A stretch of DNA of 64,000 bases from Crystallibacter degradans (GCF_012952295.1 NZ_JABBCH010000001.1:727480-791479); one strand, 5' to 3'. Numbered from the stretch's first letter, positions 27,956 to 36,332 are shown. Notes: generated by a model from the sequence alone, not told the origin. Translations and numbers: made by a program.

Positions 27956-28855
27956 TTACGCCAAGTGCATGCCGCCGGTCACGCCGATGATCTCGCCGGA
28001 GACGTAGCGCGCATCGTTGGAGGCGAGGAAGACAAAGGCACCGGCAACTTCGGCCGGCTGACCGGCCCGCCCCAAGGGCGTGCTGTCGCCGAAGGAAGCC
28101 AGCTTCTTCGGCGTTGTGGTCGCAGGTTGCAGCGGCGTCCAGATAGGACCTGGCGCAACCGCATTGACGCGGATCCCCTTCTCCCCCAGCAGCTCGGCCA
28201 GACTGAAAGTCAGGTTGTTCAGCGCTGCCTTCGTGGCCGCGTAGTCCATCAGGCTTGTGGAGGGATGGTGCCCCTGGATGGACGTGGTGTTGATGATGAC
28301 CGAGCCGGGCTTCAAATGCGGCAGCGCGGCCTGGATCATCCAGAACGTGCCGTAGACATTGGTTTCGAAAGTCCGGCGCAACTGGTCCGGGGTTATATCC
28401 TCGATGCCGTTGGGCTGACCGAGGTGGTAGCCGGCGTTGTTGACCAAGATGTCCAGGCCGCCCAGCTCGTCGATAGTCTCGGCCACGGCGGACTTCGCAT
28501 AGTCCTCGTCACGCACGTCGCCCGGGACGCCTAGCGCAGTGCGCCCTTCGGCCAGGATCAGGTCCAGGCAGTTCTGGCCGTCTTCTTCCTCTTCACGGAG
28601 GTAGGAAATAGCGACGTCGGCGCCTTCCCGCGCGAACGCGAGGGCAACGGCGCGGCCGATGCCCGAGTCGCCGCCGGTGATCAGCGCCTTCTTGCCCTTC
28701 AACCGGTCATTGCCCTTGTAGCTGTCTTCGCCATGGTCAGGCCGCGGCTCCATCTCCTCGGTAAACCCCGGGTACTCCTGGGTCTCGGTGGACACATCCA
28801 CGGCCGGCTCCCGCGGGTTTTCCTTGTCCAGCGTCTCCTGCGGCTCATTGCTCAT
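27956..28855 (-). CDS. SDR-family oxidoreductase
   Basis: 299-residue short-chain dehydrogenase. The Rossmann nucleotide motif ALITGGDSGIGRAVA lies near residues 58-72, the NNAG block at about 140, catalytic Ser in NTTSIQGHHP, and YAATK (catalytic Tyr and Lys) near residue 210; PGPIWTPLQP and the C-terminal GEIIGVTGGMHLA follow. The extended, acidic 50-residue N-terminus places it with the YghA/YhdF subgroup often induced by general stress. The Arg or Glu after GGDSGIG gives no firm NAD or NADP choice. Substrate unknown. Monocistronic; divergent from the MarR gene. Confidence 0.92.
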   Translation of the reverse strand: MSNEPQETLDKENPREPAVDVSTETQEYPGFTEEMEPRPDHGEDSYKGNDRLKGKKALITGGDSGIGRAVALAFAREGADVAISYLREEEEDGQNCLDLILAEGRTALGVPGDVRDEDYAKSAVAETIDELGGLDILVNNAGYHLGQPNGIEDITPDQLRRTFETNVYGTFWMIQAALPHLKPGSVIINTTSIQGHHPSTSLMDYAATKAALNNLTFSLAELLGEKGIRVNAVAPGPIWTPLQPATTTPKKLASFGDSTPLGRAGQPAEVAGAFVFLASNDARYVSGEIIGVTGGMHLA

Positions 28856-28915
28856 GCGGTCCTCCTCAACGGGTAGGCCTTCACGCTATAAGCCGGCCCG
28901 CACCCCAGCAAGGCT

Positions 28916-28943
28916 TACGACGGCGGGAGGCACCGCCGTCGTA
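28916..28943. repeat. Hairpin made of two inverted CCGCCGTCGT copies
   Basis: TACGACGGCGG and CCGCCGTCGTA form an 11-base perfect stem around a GAGGCA loop, between the divergent SDR and MarR starts. Each arm is a copy of the decamer overrepresented in this window. Confidence 0.7.
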
Positions 28944-28969
28944 CTCTTTGGGGTCTTGACGTGGCTTTG

Positions 28970-28981
28970 TATGGTGGGGAC
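28970..28981 (+). promoter_or_regulatory. Leaderless-type promoter of the MarR gene
   Basis: TATGGT (28970-28975), six bases, ATG 28982; no ribosome-binding site. Confidence 0.5.
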
Positions 28982-29401
28982 ATGGCTGCTAATCGACCCA
29001 TTGGATTCTGGCTCAGACTGGTTGACGGACTGATCAACGAGCAGTTCGACGCGACCGTTGAGGAGCACGGTGTGACCCGCCGGCAATGGCAGATCATGAA
29101 TGTGCTGGCGGAGGCCCCTGCCACGGCGGCGGAGCTGAACGAATCACTCAAGCCGTTCTTCAGCCAGACCGCCGAAGAGTCCTCGGCCGAGCATTTGGAC
29201 GAACTGCTGGAAAGTAATTGGATCACCGACGACGACGGCAAATACTCGCTGACCGAGCTGGGACGCAACAGTCTGACGCTGCTGGGCGACGTGGTGGACC
29301 GGAACCGGAAACAGGTCACCGAAGGCGTCACCGATCAGGAGTACGAGGCAACCCTTGACGTGCTGCAGCGGATGGCGCGGAACTTGGGGTGGGAAGGCTA
29401 G
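28982..29401 (+). CDS. MarR-family transcriptional regulator
   Basis: 139 residues with a winged HTH: dimerisation helix (PIGFWLRLVDGLINEQFDATV), recognition region (VTRRQWQIMNVLAEAPATAAELNESL), wing (SNWITDDDGKYSLTELGRN) and a C-terminal helix. No Cys residues, so not an OhrR-type redox sensor. Start ATG 28982 from the leaderless layout. It lies 93 bp upstream of the encapsulin operon on the same strand and might regulate it, but a divergent SDR gene is as likely a target. Confidence 0.88.
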   Translation: MAANRPIGFWLRLVDGLINEQFDATVEEHGVTRRQWQIMNVLAEAPATAAELNESLKPFFSQTAEESSAEHLDELLESNWITDDDGKYSLTELGRNSLTLLGDVVDRNRKQVTEGVTDQEYEATLDVLQRMARNLGWEG

Positions 29402-29494
29402 GCTCCGGGCAATCCCGGGGTAGTCATCGCCGGGCGGCGCCGATAGGCTGGCAAGTAAGCAACGATTCCGCAGACACTCGTCAAAGGATTGCTG

Positions 29495-29905
29495 ATGGGC
29501 TTTGACCAATACCATGAGCCGGCAGGAGAACTCTCTGCCGAGACACGCACCTTTGCCCGGATGTGCGCCAACCTGACCGAGGAAGCCGAGGCCATCGGCT
29601 GGTACGAGCAGCGTATTTCCGTGGAACCGGACGCCGCCGCCCGGAACATCATGAACAACTCCCTGACCGAGGAATTCAAGCACTTCAGCATGGAGCTTGA
29701 GTATCTTTTGCGCGCCAAACCAGTGTGGCGCGCAATTGCCCGCGGAATCCTCTTCCAGGACGGCGATATTGTCGCGAATGGCGAAGCCGCCGAAAAGGCC
29801 GGCTCCGAAGGGAGCGGAGCCAGCGCTGCGCAGTCGTCGACGGCGGCGGCCGCGGCGGCGGATCCGTCCCTGGGAATCGGCAGCTTGAAGGAGTCACGAC
29901 CATGA
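29495..29905 (+). CDS. Encapsulin cargo: ferritin-like protein (EncFtn)
   Basis: 136-residue encapsulated ferritin-like protein that oxidises Fe2+ at the interface of a paired two-helix unit inside an encapsulin shell. Seen: YHEPAGELSAETRT at the start as in the family, helix 1 with EEAEAIGWYEQR (iron-ligand Glu), helix 2 with EEFKHFSMELEYLL (Glu-x-x-His ligands), then a 35-residue Ala/Ser-rich flexible linker and the C-terminal tail SLGIGSLKESRP. The LGIGSLK tail matches the targeting peptide that docks cargo to encapsulin. AAAGGA precedes ATG 29495. Its stop overlaps the encapsulin ATG by four bases. Confidence 0.9.
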   Translation: MGFDQYHEPAGELSAETRTFARMCANLTEEAEAIGWYEQRISVEPDAAARNIMNNSLTEEFKHFSMELEYLLRAKPVWRAIARGILFQDGDIVANGEAAEKAGSEGSGASAAQSSTAAAAAADPSLGIGSLKESRP

Positions 29906-30720
29906 CGATGAACCACCTCCTGCGCGAACACGCCCCCATTACCGACGGCGGTTGGCTGCTGCTCGACACCGAGGCCAAACAGCGACTGACCGTTGCCCTG
30001 GGCGCACGGAAGCTTGTCGACTTCTTTGGGCCGCTCGGCTGGGACTATTCGGCCACCAACGTGGGCAGAACGGAGCCCCTGCCCGGCACCGATGACAATG
30101 GCATTGCTGCCCGCCGACGGCGGGTCCTGCCGTTGGTCGAAATGCGCGCGGAATTCAACGTCTCCCGCTCCGAACTGCTGGATAATGACCGCGGCGCAGT
30201 GGACGTGGATCTGAGCAGCCTGCACGAGGCTGCCCATCGAATAGCCAGTGCGGAGAACGTAGCGGTCTTCCACGGTTGGGAGCAGGCGGGTATCGAGGGG
30301 ATTACCGAAGCCAGCCCGCACCCGCCGGTTCCCCGAGTGGAAGATTTCAACGACTATCCGAAGCGCATTGCCAAGGCTGTCGCGGTGCTGCTGAAAGCAG
30401 GCATCGGCGGTCCCTTCGGCCTCGCTCTTGGCCCCGGCCACTATACGGCTGTAGTTGAGACGGCCGAGCGCGGCGGCTATCTGCTGGCCGAGCATCTTCG
30501 CCGGATCCTTGAAGGACCCATTGTGTGGGCACCCGGGGTCCGCGGTGCAGTGGTGATGAGCCTGCGCGGCGGCGACTTCCTGTTCGAGTCCGGGCAAGAC
30601 CTCTCCGTGGGCTATGACCGTCACGATGCCGATAACGTCCACCTCTATCTTGAGCAGTCCTTCAGCTTCAGGGTGGCGACGCCGGAAGCAGCCATCCATC
30701 TAAGGAGCGCCAACGACTAA
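29902..30720 (+). CDS. Family 1 encapsulin shell protein (linocin M18/CFP29-like)
   Basis: 272-residue HK97-fold shell protein that assembles into a nanocompartment, here likely holding the ferritin-like cargo encoded just upstream. Family blocks: MNHLLREHAPIT at the N-terminus, DYSATNVGRTEP, RRRVLPLVEMRAEFNVSRSELLDNDRGA, AAHRIASAENVAVFHGW, GPFGLALGPGHYTAVVET and the C-terminal FLFESGQDLSVGYDRHDADNVHLYLEQSFSFRV. Length is normal (about 265-275). GAAGGAG lies eight bases upstream, within the cargo's targeting-peptide codons, and ATGA overlap couples translation. Iron storage or detoxification under oxidative stress is the family role; no peroxidase cargo gene is adjacent. Confidence 0.96.
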   Translation: MTMNHLLREHAPITDGGWLLLDTEAKQRLTVALGARKLVDFFGPLGWDYSATNVGRTEPLPGTDDNGIAARRRRVLPLVEMRAEFNVSRSELLDNDRGAVDVDLSSLHEAAHRIASAENVAVFHGWEQAGIEGITEASPHPPVPRVEDFNDYPKRIAKAVAVLLKAGIGGPFGLALGPGHYTAVVETAERGGYLLAEHLRRILEGPIVWAPGVRGAVVMSLRGGDFLFESGQDLSVGYDRHDADNVHLYLEQSFSFRVATPEAAIHLRSAND

Positions 30721-30735
30721 CCGCTTGCCTGCTTG

Positions 30736-32391
30736 TCAGGCTGCTTGGCGGTAGATGAAGTCGATGCGGCCCAGCGCCTGCTCGAAGACTGAGAACGGCT
30801 CCACTGTCTCGTCCGGTTGTTCCGCCGCCGGTGGCGTGCCAGGCAGGGCTGGTGCGGTTGACACGTAGGTGTGTCCGGTCGGGGTGGTCGTTTCGACGGT
30901 GTGCCGCGGACCGGGGACGCTTCGGGCGTGCCAGCCGTCGGTTTCTTTCGCCAGGTTACATGCTTCACATAGCCCTTGCCCGTTGAGCTCGCTGGTCGCC
31001 CCGGCGTCGCGCCAGGGCACGACGTGGTCGTGGTGGCGGATCGGTGCGTCGCACCAAGGTGTGCGGCAGAGCTGGTCCCTGGCCTGGATCATGCGCTGCA
31101 TTCCGGACGGCATTAACCGCGCCCGCGAGTCCATGCCGAGCAGTTGTCCGGTGCCCGGCGCGGTGTACAGCCGGCGCACCCACACTTCCACCTCCGACTC
31201 ATCGGCCCCATCGCCTGAGGCTCTTCGCTCCGAGCCTGGCGGCCCGGTTGCCGTACCGGTTTCTTCGGTGTTTCCGGTGTCGGCACCTGCATCGTTGGCC
31301 GGTATGGGTTCGGCTGTGTCTGGCGGGCCGGATGCCGTAGCGCCGTCCCCGTTGCCGGCATCCGCTGTGCCGGCAACGAATTCGTCTTCCCCGGCGACGC
31401 CATTCATCGGCTTACTGTCGGCGGAGGCGTCCGTGCCGCCGTTCGCGTTGTCGTGGTCGGTGTTGCCGGTGCGGAGGAGGTCGCGGGCCCATTGGGCGGG
31501 GACGATGCCGTACCCGGCCAGACGGGCAGGTTCGGAGTCGCCTTGGAACAGGGTGCGGTCGGTCATGACCAGCTGCACCTCGATTTTTGCGGGATTCTCG
31601 GCTGGTTGGCCGGTGACGCGTTCGACGAGGATGTCGGCCATGAGCTGGCCCCGGCCTCGTTCATCGCCCTGCGCCTTCAGCCGGTCGGCTTCCTTGGCCA
31701 GGGCCGCGTGGACGGCCACGCCCTGTACCACCGGCAGCAGGCAGCTCACCTGGGCCATGGTGTCCGGCGCGGGACGGCAGGAGACATGGCGTTCGGTTTC
31801 GGCTTTCGCGGCCCGGCGGACCACCGACAGCGGATCCAGCCGCAGCGCGGCCTGCTTCGCCAGCGCCCCGATCCGCTTGTCCCCGCAGCCGCGCAGCGTC
31901 TTCGGATCAGCACACAATTCCCGGTCGACGCGGGCCCGGTCTTCCACGCTCAGGCACGCGGTTTCGCGGACCAGGATGGTCGCCCGCCACTCGTTCAGCC
32001 GGCCCTCCGCCAACGCCTTATACGAGTGCGGCATTTCCCTGATCAGCGTGGTGGCCATGCCCAGGTGCTTACCGCCCCGGTTCGGGGAGTCCTTGCGTGC
32101 CAGGCCGATCTCCTTGGCCAGGCCCCGGCCCTGCTTCTCCGCCGCGACCCCGGCCGCTGCCCGGGTTTCCCGGCGGGACGCAGCAAACGCTTCCGTCTCG
32201 CGCGCCTGCGCGGCAGCCGCGGCGGCCTTGAGTTCCTCCAGTGCGGTAATCCGGTCAATCCGCACCCCCTCGGAGGCGTCCTGGTCCATGTTCGCCAGTT
32301 CCAGGATCGCGGCGCGGATCAGTCCAGCACCAGGATCACCGGGGACCGGCTTAACCGGATCCATCTCTGCTGGAACGATTGACTCGAACAT
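30736..32391 (-). CDS. DUF222/HNH endonuclease-like protein (13E12 family)
   Basis: 551 residues. DUF222 occupies the N-terminal two thirds (LEELKAAAAAAQARETEAFAASRRET..., DSRARLMPSGMQRMIQ near its end), followed by an HNH nuclease motif with zinc Cys (CRTPWCDAPIRHHDHVVPW, then CEACNLAKE). A low-complexity segment rich in Asp, Gly, Thr and Pro (about residues 360-440) interrupts it. Start ATG 32389-32391 lies seven bases after a -10 TAGAAT. These proteins exist in many paralogous copies in actinobacterial genomes, and behave like a repeat family; cellular role unknown. A second copy ends the window. Confidence 0.9.
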   Translation of the reverse strand: MFESIVPAEMDPVKPVPGDPGAGLIRAAILELANMDQDASEGVRIDRITALEELKAAAAAAQARETEAFAASRRETRAAAGVAAEKQGRGLAKEIGLARKDSPNRGGKHLGMATTLIREMPHSYKALAEGRLNEWRATILVRETACLSVEDRARVDRELCADPKTLRGCGDKRIGALAKQAALRLDPLSVVRRAAKAETERHVSCRPAPDTMAQVSCLLPVVQGVAVHAALAKEADRLKAQGDERGRGQLMADILVERVTGQPAENPAKIEVQLVMTDRTLFQGDSEPARLAGYGIVPAQWARDLLRTGNTDHDNANGGTDASADSKPMNGVAGEDEFVAGTADAGNGDGATASGPPDTAEPIPANDAGADTGNTEETGTATGPPGSERRASGDGADESEVEVWVRRLYTAPGTGQLLGMDSRARLMPSGMQRMIQARDQLCRTPWCDAPIRHHDHVVPWRDAGATSELNGQGLCEACNLAKETDGWHARSVPGPRHTVETTTPTGHTYVSTAPALPGTPPAAEQPDETVEPFSVFEQALGRIDFIYRQAA

Positions 32392-32398
32392 ACATTCG

Positions 32399-32427
32399 AT
32401 TCTACTGCGGCGTGACGGAGCGCACAA
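32399..32427 (-). promoter_or_regulatory. Sigma-A-type leaderless promoter of the DUF222/HNH gene
   Basis: On the minus strand a -35 TTGTGC (32427-32422), a 17-base spacer and a -10 TAGAAT (32404-32399), then seven bases to the ATG. Near-consensus spacing, and no Shine-Dalgarno. Confidence 0.6.
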
Positions 32428-32497
32428 CAACGACAGGTGGCGGTGGATAACCCTCAGTCCCATTCCCATTGGATTTAGAGAAGAGGGCATGAATAAA

Positions 32498-32510
32498 TAC
32501 AATTAGAACC
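32498..32510 (+). promoter_or_regulatory. Leaderless-type promoter of the HTH regulator
   Basis: TACAAT (32498-32503), seven bases, GTG 32511; AT-rich surroundings and no ribosome-binding site. Confidence 0.5.
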
Positions 32511-33248
32511 GTGAAAAATGAACGGAACTCCACGGCGCAATTTGGGCTACACCAAGGCCCTGCGCCTGCCACTTCGGAGGGGGCACCACGCTCATTAACG
32601 AGCGCTCAATCCTTAGTCTTGCAGGCGCTGGTAAGCCATGGCGGCCCAGCCAAAATCGCTGAGCTGTCCGCCATTACGAAGCTGCATGGAAACACCGTCC
32701 GTGAACACCTGAATGCTTTGGCCAAGACTGGTCTGGTCCGGCACCGCGTGGAGGCGCCGCTCGGACGGGGGCGGCCGTCGTCGTTATTTGAAGCTGTCCG
32801 GGCTCACCAGCCAACAACTGAACTCGCTGTGGCCCTGGCAGCGGAGTTATCGGACGCAGCGTCCGATCCCGCTGCTGCTGCGGTACGGGCGGGCCGTGTT
32901 TGGGCGGCCATGGACCGTTCGGACGGGAGGGTCGGCGATACCTCCCGCCCCGCTCTTGAGCAGGTCCTGCAACGCTTGACCGAGCACGGCTTCGTGCCAC
33001 TCCCCCAAAAGGCAACGCAGGATGCCTCGTCCGGCAAGGTGGATATCCACTTGCGCGAGTGCCCGATGCTGGCGGCAGCGCGGGAGCAACCTGAAGTGGT
33101 GTGCAACGTACATTTAGGCCTGGTCCGCGGCTGGCTGGAAGACCATGGAGGCACCGCAGCAGACCTTGAGCCTTTCGCCGGATCCGGTTACTGCACGGTC
33201 AGGCTGACGGACACATTGGATTCGAGCGGAAGAGCGGATAACTCATGA
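32511..33248 (+). CDS. HTH regulator with SufR-like Cys/His metal-site region
   Basis: 245 residues. A winged HTH (LTSAQSLVLQALVSHGGPAK, then ITKLHGNTVREHLNALAKTGLV) is followed by a sensor region. Near the C-terminus Cys residues fall at ECPML, VVCNV and GYCTV, spaced C-x13-C-x13-H-x15-C if the intervening His (EDHGG) is counted. SufR-type repressors carry an Fe-S cluster on a C-x12-C-x13-C-x14-C array, so this looks like a variant with His at the third position. It overlaps the nitrite reductase fusion by four bases (ATGA) and probably regulates it, responding to NO or iron. Ligand and cluster are inferred. Confidence 0.8.
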   Translation: MKNERNSTAQFGLHQGPAPATSEGAPRSLTSAQSLVLQALVSHGGPAKIAELSAITKLHGNTVREHLNALAKTGLVRHRVEAPLGRGRPSSLFEAVRAHQPTTELAVALAAELSDAASDPAAAAVRAGRVWAAMDRSDGRVGDTSRPALEQVLQRLTEHGFVPLPQKATQDASSGKVDIHLRECPMLAAAREQPEVVCNVHLGLVRGWLEDHGGTAADLEPFAGSGYCTVRLTDTLDSSGRADNS

Positions 33249-35917
33249 CAACCCCGGCGCCGGCACAGACCTCCCGACCGGCAAGTCGGTCCTCGTGGCA
33301 CCGCAAGGCCAGCCTGCCGGTCACCGTGTGGTTCGTGCTGTTGATTGTTCTGGCGATCGTCCACCCGTTCGTCCCCGAATCGCGGTGGCTGCTGGTCCAC
33401 ATGTTCACGCTGGGCATGGTTACCAACTCCATCCTGATCTGGAGCCAGCACTTCACCGAAGCGCTGCTGAAGAACCGCTTGCCGGACACGGCGCGCGCCG
33501 TGCAACTGTGGCGCATCCGGACCTTGAACGCCGGGATTGTGGTGACCGTTGCCGGCGTTCTTTCCGGCATCTGGCTCCTGACATTGATCGGCGCCGTGGT
33601 GGTGGGCGGTTCTGTTGCCTGGCATGCCGTTCATCTGATGCTGCAACTGCGCCGCGCGTTGCCATCACGGTTCGCGACCACGGTGAAGTTCTATATAGCA
33701 GCAGCGCTGCTACTGCCGGTCGGGGCCGCTTTCGGGGCGGCGCTGGCGTACGGTTTGAGCGACGCAGCCCATGCCCGGCTCCTGCTGGCACACCAGGTGA
33801 CCAATCTGCTTGGTTTCGTGGGACTGACGGTAATCGGCACGCTCATCACCCTCTGGCCCACCATTCTGCACACCCGGATGCCCGCGGGAATGGACCTGGC
33901 AGGTTGGCGCAGTTTAATTGCGATGGCCGCCGGGCTGGCGATTTCGGTGCTCGGTGCGCTGGTCGGGCTGGCTCCGGCCGCAGCCGCCGGCGTACTGCTT
34001 TATCTGCTCGGTGTGGCCTACATTGGCGTGTATATTGTCCGCTGCGCCTTGGCCAAGCGGCCGGACGACTTTCCCGGTTTTTCGGTCGGAGCAGGGTTGG
34101 TGTGGCTGGTTGGTTCGCTGGTCGCGCTCTTCACGATGCTGATCTCCGGGCCGCTGGATCCGCATCGGCTCGGAGAACTGACCGCGCCGTTCGCTGCCGG
34201 GTTCGTGGCCCAGGTACTGCTGGGCGTCATGGGCTATCTGATGCCTGCAATTATGGGCGGAGGCCCTGCGGCGGTTAAGGCGGCCAACGCGCAGATGAGC
34301 AAATTTGCCATGCTGCGTACCGCCGTCGTGAATTTTGGTTTGCTTGTCTGCCTGCTTCCGGTACCCAGCTTGGTGCGGGTCATCGTGTCCGTGCTGGTGC
34401 TGTTGGCCTTCGCCTCGTTCCTGCCGCTGATGTTCCGGGCAGTGAAGGCATCTGTTGCGGGGCGGAAGGCGGTGCTGGCCAATGGCGGCAAGCCGCTGCC
34501 GCTGCAGGTCGAAGCTGCGCCGCGACCGAAGAACCATCTTGCCTGGGGCGCCGCAGGAGTGATCCTGGTGCTGCTCGGCGCGGCTGGAGGCGTGGCCATG
34601 GATCCTGCTGCGCTGTCCGGTTCCACCGCTCCTGCCTCCGCAGTGGAGCCCACTGGCGAAACCACTACGGTCCGGGTGTCGGCCAACAATATGCGCTTCT
34701 CGCCCGCCTCCGTGGATGTCCCCGAGGGCAACCGGCTGGTCATCGAACTGACCAACGAGGACCCCACCACGGTGCACGATCTGAGGCTGGCCACGGGGCA
34801 GGAATCCGGCCGGCTCTACCCGGGTGAATCCGCCACCATCGACGCGGGCATCATCGGCACGAACGTGGAAGGCTGGTGTACCGTGGTGGGCCACCGCAGC
34901 CAGGGCATGGGCTTTAAGATCAACGTGGCCGGCTCCGCCGAGGCCGAGAGCGCAGCGGATGCTGGAAGCCAGGCACAGGATCCGGCCGGCGGCCATGCAA
35001 ACCACCTGAACAACGACGACGGCACGGCAGCTCCCGCGGGCGCGCTGGATTTCCATGCCCGGCCGGGCGAAGACTTCGAGCCGCGTGCGGCAGAACTGTC
35101 ACCGGCGGCGTCAGGCACCACGCACAAGCTGACCCTCAACGTCGAGGAGCTGGCGCAGGAGGTGGCTCCCGGCGTCGTGCAGCAGGCCTGGACCTTCAAC
35201 GGCCGCGTCATGGGGCCCACGCTGCGGGGCAAGGTCGGCGACAGATTCGAAATCACGCTAGTCAACAACGGAACCATGGGCCATTCGGTGGATTTCCACG
35301 CCGGCGCCGTTTCCCCGGACGAGCCCATGCGGACCATTCCGCCGGGCGAATCGCTGATCTATGAGTTCACGGCAGAGCGTTCCGGCATCTGGCTTTACCA
35401 CTGCGGCACGATGCCGATGTCGGCCCACATAGCCTCGGGCCTGTTCGGGGCCGTGATCATCGATCCGGCAGACCTGCCTGAGGTAGACAAGGAGTTCCTA
35501 CTGGTCCAGTCCGAGGCCTATCTCGGCGAGCAGGCCGGGCCGGTAAACGTGGACAAGATTTCTGCCGAAGACCCCGACATCGTGATGTTCAACGGCCACG
35601 CCACGCAGTACATGCACCACCCGCTGCAGGTGAAGGCGGGTGAGCGCGTGCGCATCTGGCTGCTGGCCGCCGGTCCTTCCCGCGGCACCAGCTTCCACGT
35701 GGTGGGCGGGCAGTTCGACACGGTGTTCAAGGAAGGGGCCTACCTGCTGGAACCGGATAACGCGGAGCAGGGCGGGGCGCAGGCCCTTGACCTCGCGGCT
35801 GCGCAAGGCGGATTTGTCGAGCTCGAGTTCGCGGAGGCCGGCCGGTACACGTTCGTCAACCATGCCTTTGTGGATGCCGAGCGTGGCGCCATGGGGGTCA
35901 TCGAAGTGGTTGACTAG
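33245..35917 (+). CDS. Membrane-anchored copper nitrite reductase fusion (NirK-type)
   Basis: 890 residues in three parts. Residues 1-445: eleven or so membrane helices of NnrS-like character (LLVHMFTLGMVTNSILIW, VTNLLGFVGLTVIGTL, GFVAQVLLGVMGYLMPAI, with several His). Residues about 470-560: an extra cupredoxin with type 1 copper ligands His, Cys, His, Met (TTVHDLRLATG, GWCTVVGHRSQGM). Residues about 620-890: a two-domain NirK core with MGHSVDFHAGAVSPDE and YHCGTMPMSAHIASGLFG, ligands intact, plus FHVVGGQFDTVF. NirK reduces nitrite to NO. Classic NirK is soluble and secreted; here it is tethered by an N-terminal membrane domain, with the catalytic part facing outward. Coupled by ATGA overlap to the regulator. 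Confidence 0.85.
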   Translation: MTTPAPAQTSRPASRSSWHRKASLPVTVWFVLLIVLAIVHPFVPESRWLLVHMFTLGMVTNSILIWSQHFTEALLKNRLPDTARAVQLWRIRTLNAGIVVTVAGVLSGIWLLTLIGAVVVGGSVAWHAVHLMLQLRRALPSRFATTVKFYIAAALLLPVGAAFGAALAYGLSDAAHARLLLAHQVTNLLGFVGLTVIGTLITLWPTILHTRMPAGMDLAGWRSLIAMAAGLAISVLGALVGLAPAAAAGVLLYLLGVAYIGVYIVRCALAKRPDDFPGFSVGAGLVWLVGSLVALFTMLISGPLDPHRLGELTAPFAAGFVAQVLLGVMGYLMPAIMGGGPAAVKAANAQMSKFAMLRTAVVNFGLLVCLLPVPSLVRVIVSVLVLLAFASFLPLMFRAVKASVAGRKAVLANGGKPLPLQVEAAPRPKNHLAWGAAGVILVLLGAAGGVAMDPAALSGSTAPASAVEPTGETTTVRVSANNMRFSPASVDVPEGNRLVIELTNEDPTTVHDLRLATGQESGRLYPGESATIDAGIIGTNVEGWCTVVGHRSQGMGFKINVAGSAEAESAADAGSQAQDPAGGHANHLNNDDGTAAPAGALDFHARPGEDFEPRAAELSPAASGTTHKLTLNVEELAQEVAPGVVQQAWTFNGRVMGPTLRGKVGDRFEITLVNNGTMGHSVDFHAGAVSPDEPMRTIPPGESLIYEFTAERSGIWLYHCGTMPMSAHIASGLFGAVIIDPADLPEVDKEFLLVQSEAYLGEQAGPVNVDKISAEDPDIVMFNGHATQYMHHPLQVKAGERVRIWLLAAGPSRGTSFHVVGGQFDTVFKEGAYLLEPDNAEQGGAQALDLAAAQGGFVELEFAEAGRYTFVNHAFVDAERGAMGVIEVVD

Positions 35918-35963
35918 CGGGTCCCGCTGGTGTGTGCTGGCACTACCGGATCTAGGGGGAGCC

Positions 35964-36332
35964 ATGGACGCCAGCGACGAACTGATCGAACTGGAACAGC
36001 GCGGCTGGATAGCCCTGTCATCCGGGGGTCAGACCGCGGCCGAGTTCTACCAGGCGATGTTGGACGCGGAAGTGGTGATGCTGCTGCCCGGCGGGACGCG
36101 CCTGACGGACCGGAGCCTGACCATCGAGGCCATGAGCGGCGCGCCGTGGTCGGACTTCCGGCTCGAAGTCCCCCAGGTTTTGTGGCCCACCGCGGAGACA
36201 GGCGTCATAACCTACGGCGTTACCGCGCATCGCGACGGCCAGCCGGAATATTCGGCCCTTGTCAGCACCTTGTATGTCCGTCGCGACGACGGCTGGAAAG
36301 TGTCCTTTCACCAACAAACCCCGCGCTCATAA
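35964..36332 (+). CDS. SnoaL/DUF4440-like (NTF2-fold) protein
   Basis: 122 residues with an NTF2-like pattern: an N-terminal helix (ELIELEQRGWIALSS), the pocket strand DAEVVMLLPGGTRLTDRSLTIEAM, SDFRLEVPQVLWPTAETGVITYGVTAHRDG, and a last strand STLYVRRDDGWKVSFHQQTP. This order matches DUF4440/SnoaL-like small-molecule binders or isomerases, some acting on ketosteroids. GGGGGA precedes ATG 35964. It lies 46 bp after the nitrite reductase fusion and could share its transcript, but nothing else ties it to nitrite. A hairpin overlaps its stop codon. Confidence 0.8.
   Translation: MDASDELIELEQRGWIALSSGGQTAAEFYQAMLDAEVVMLLPGGTRLTDRSLTIEAMSGAPWSDFRLEVPQVLWPTAETGVITYGVTAHRDGQPEYSALVSTLYVRRDDGWKVSFHQQTPRS

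Noticed and set aside
29823..29875. GCG/GCC-rich run in the encapsulin cargo gene as a microsatellite
   Set aside because: It encodes the Ala/Ser linker expected before the targeting peptide and keeps frame.
30869..32506. Long plus-strand frame opposite the DUF222/HNH gene
   Set aside because: Shadow frame rich in Ser/Arg/Ala/Pro; the minus-strand protein has conserved domains and its own promoter.
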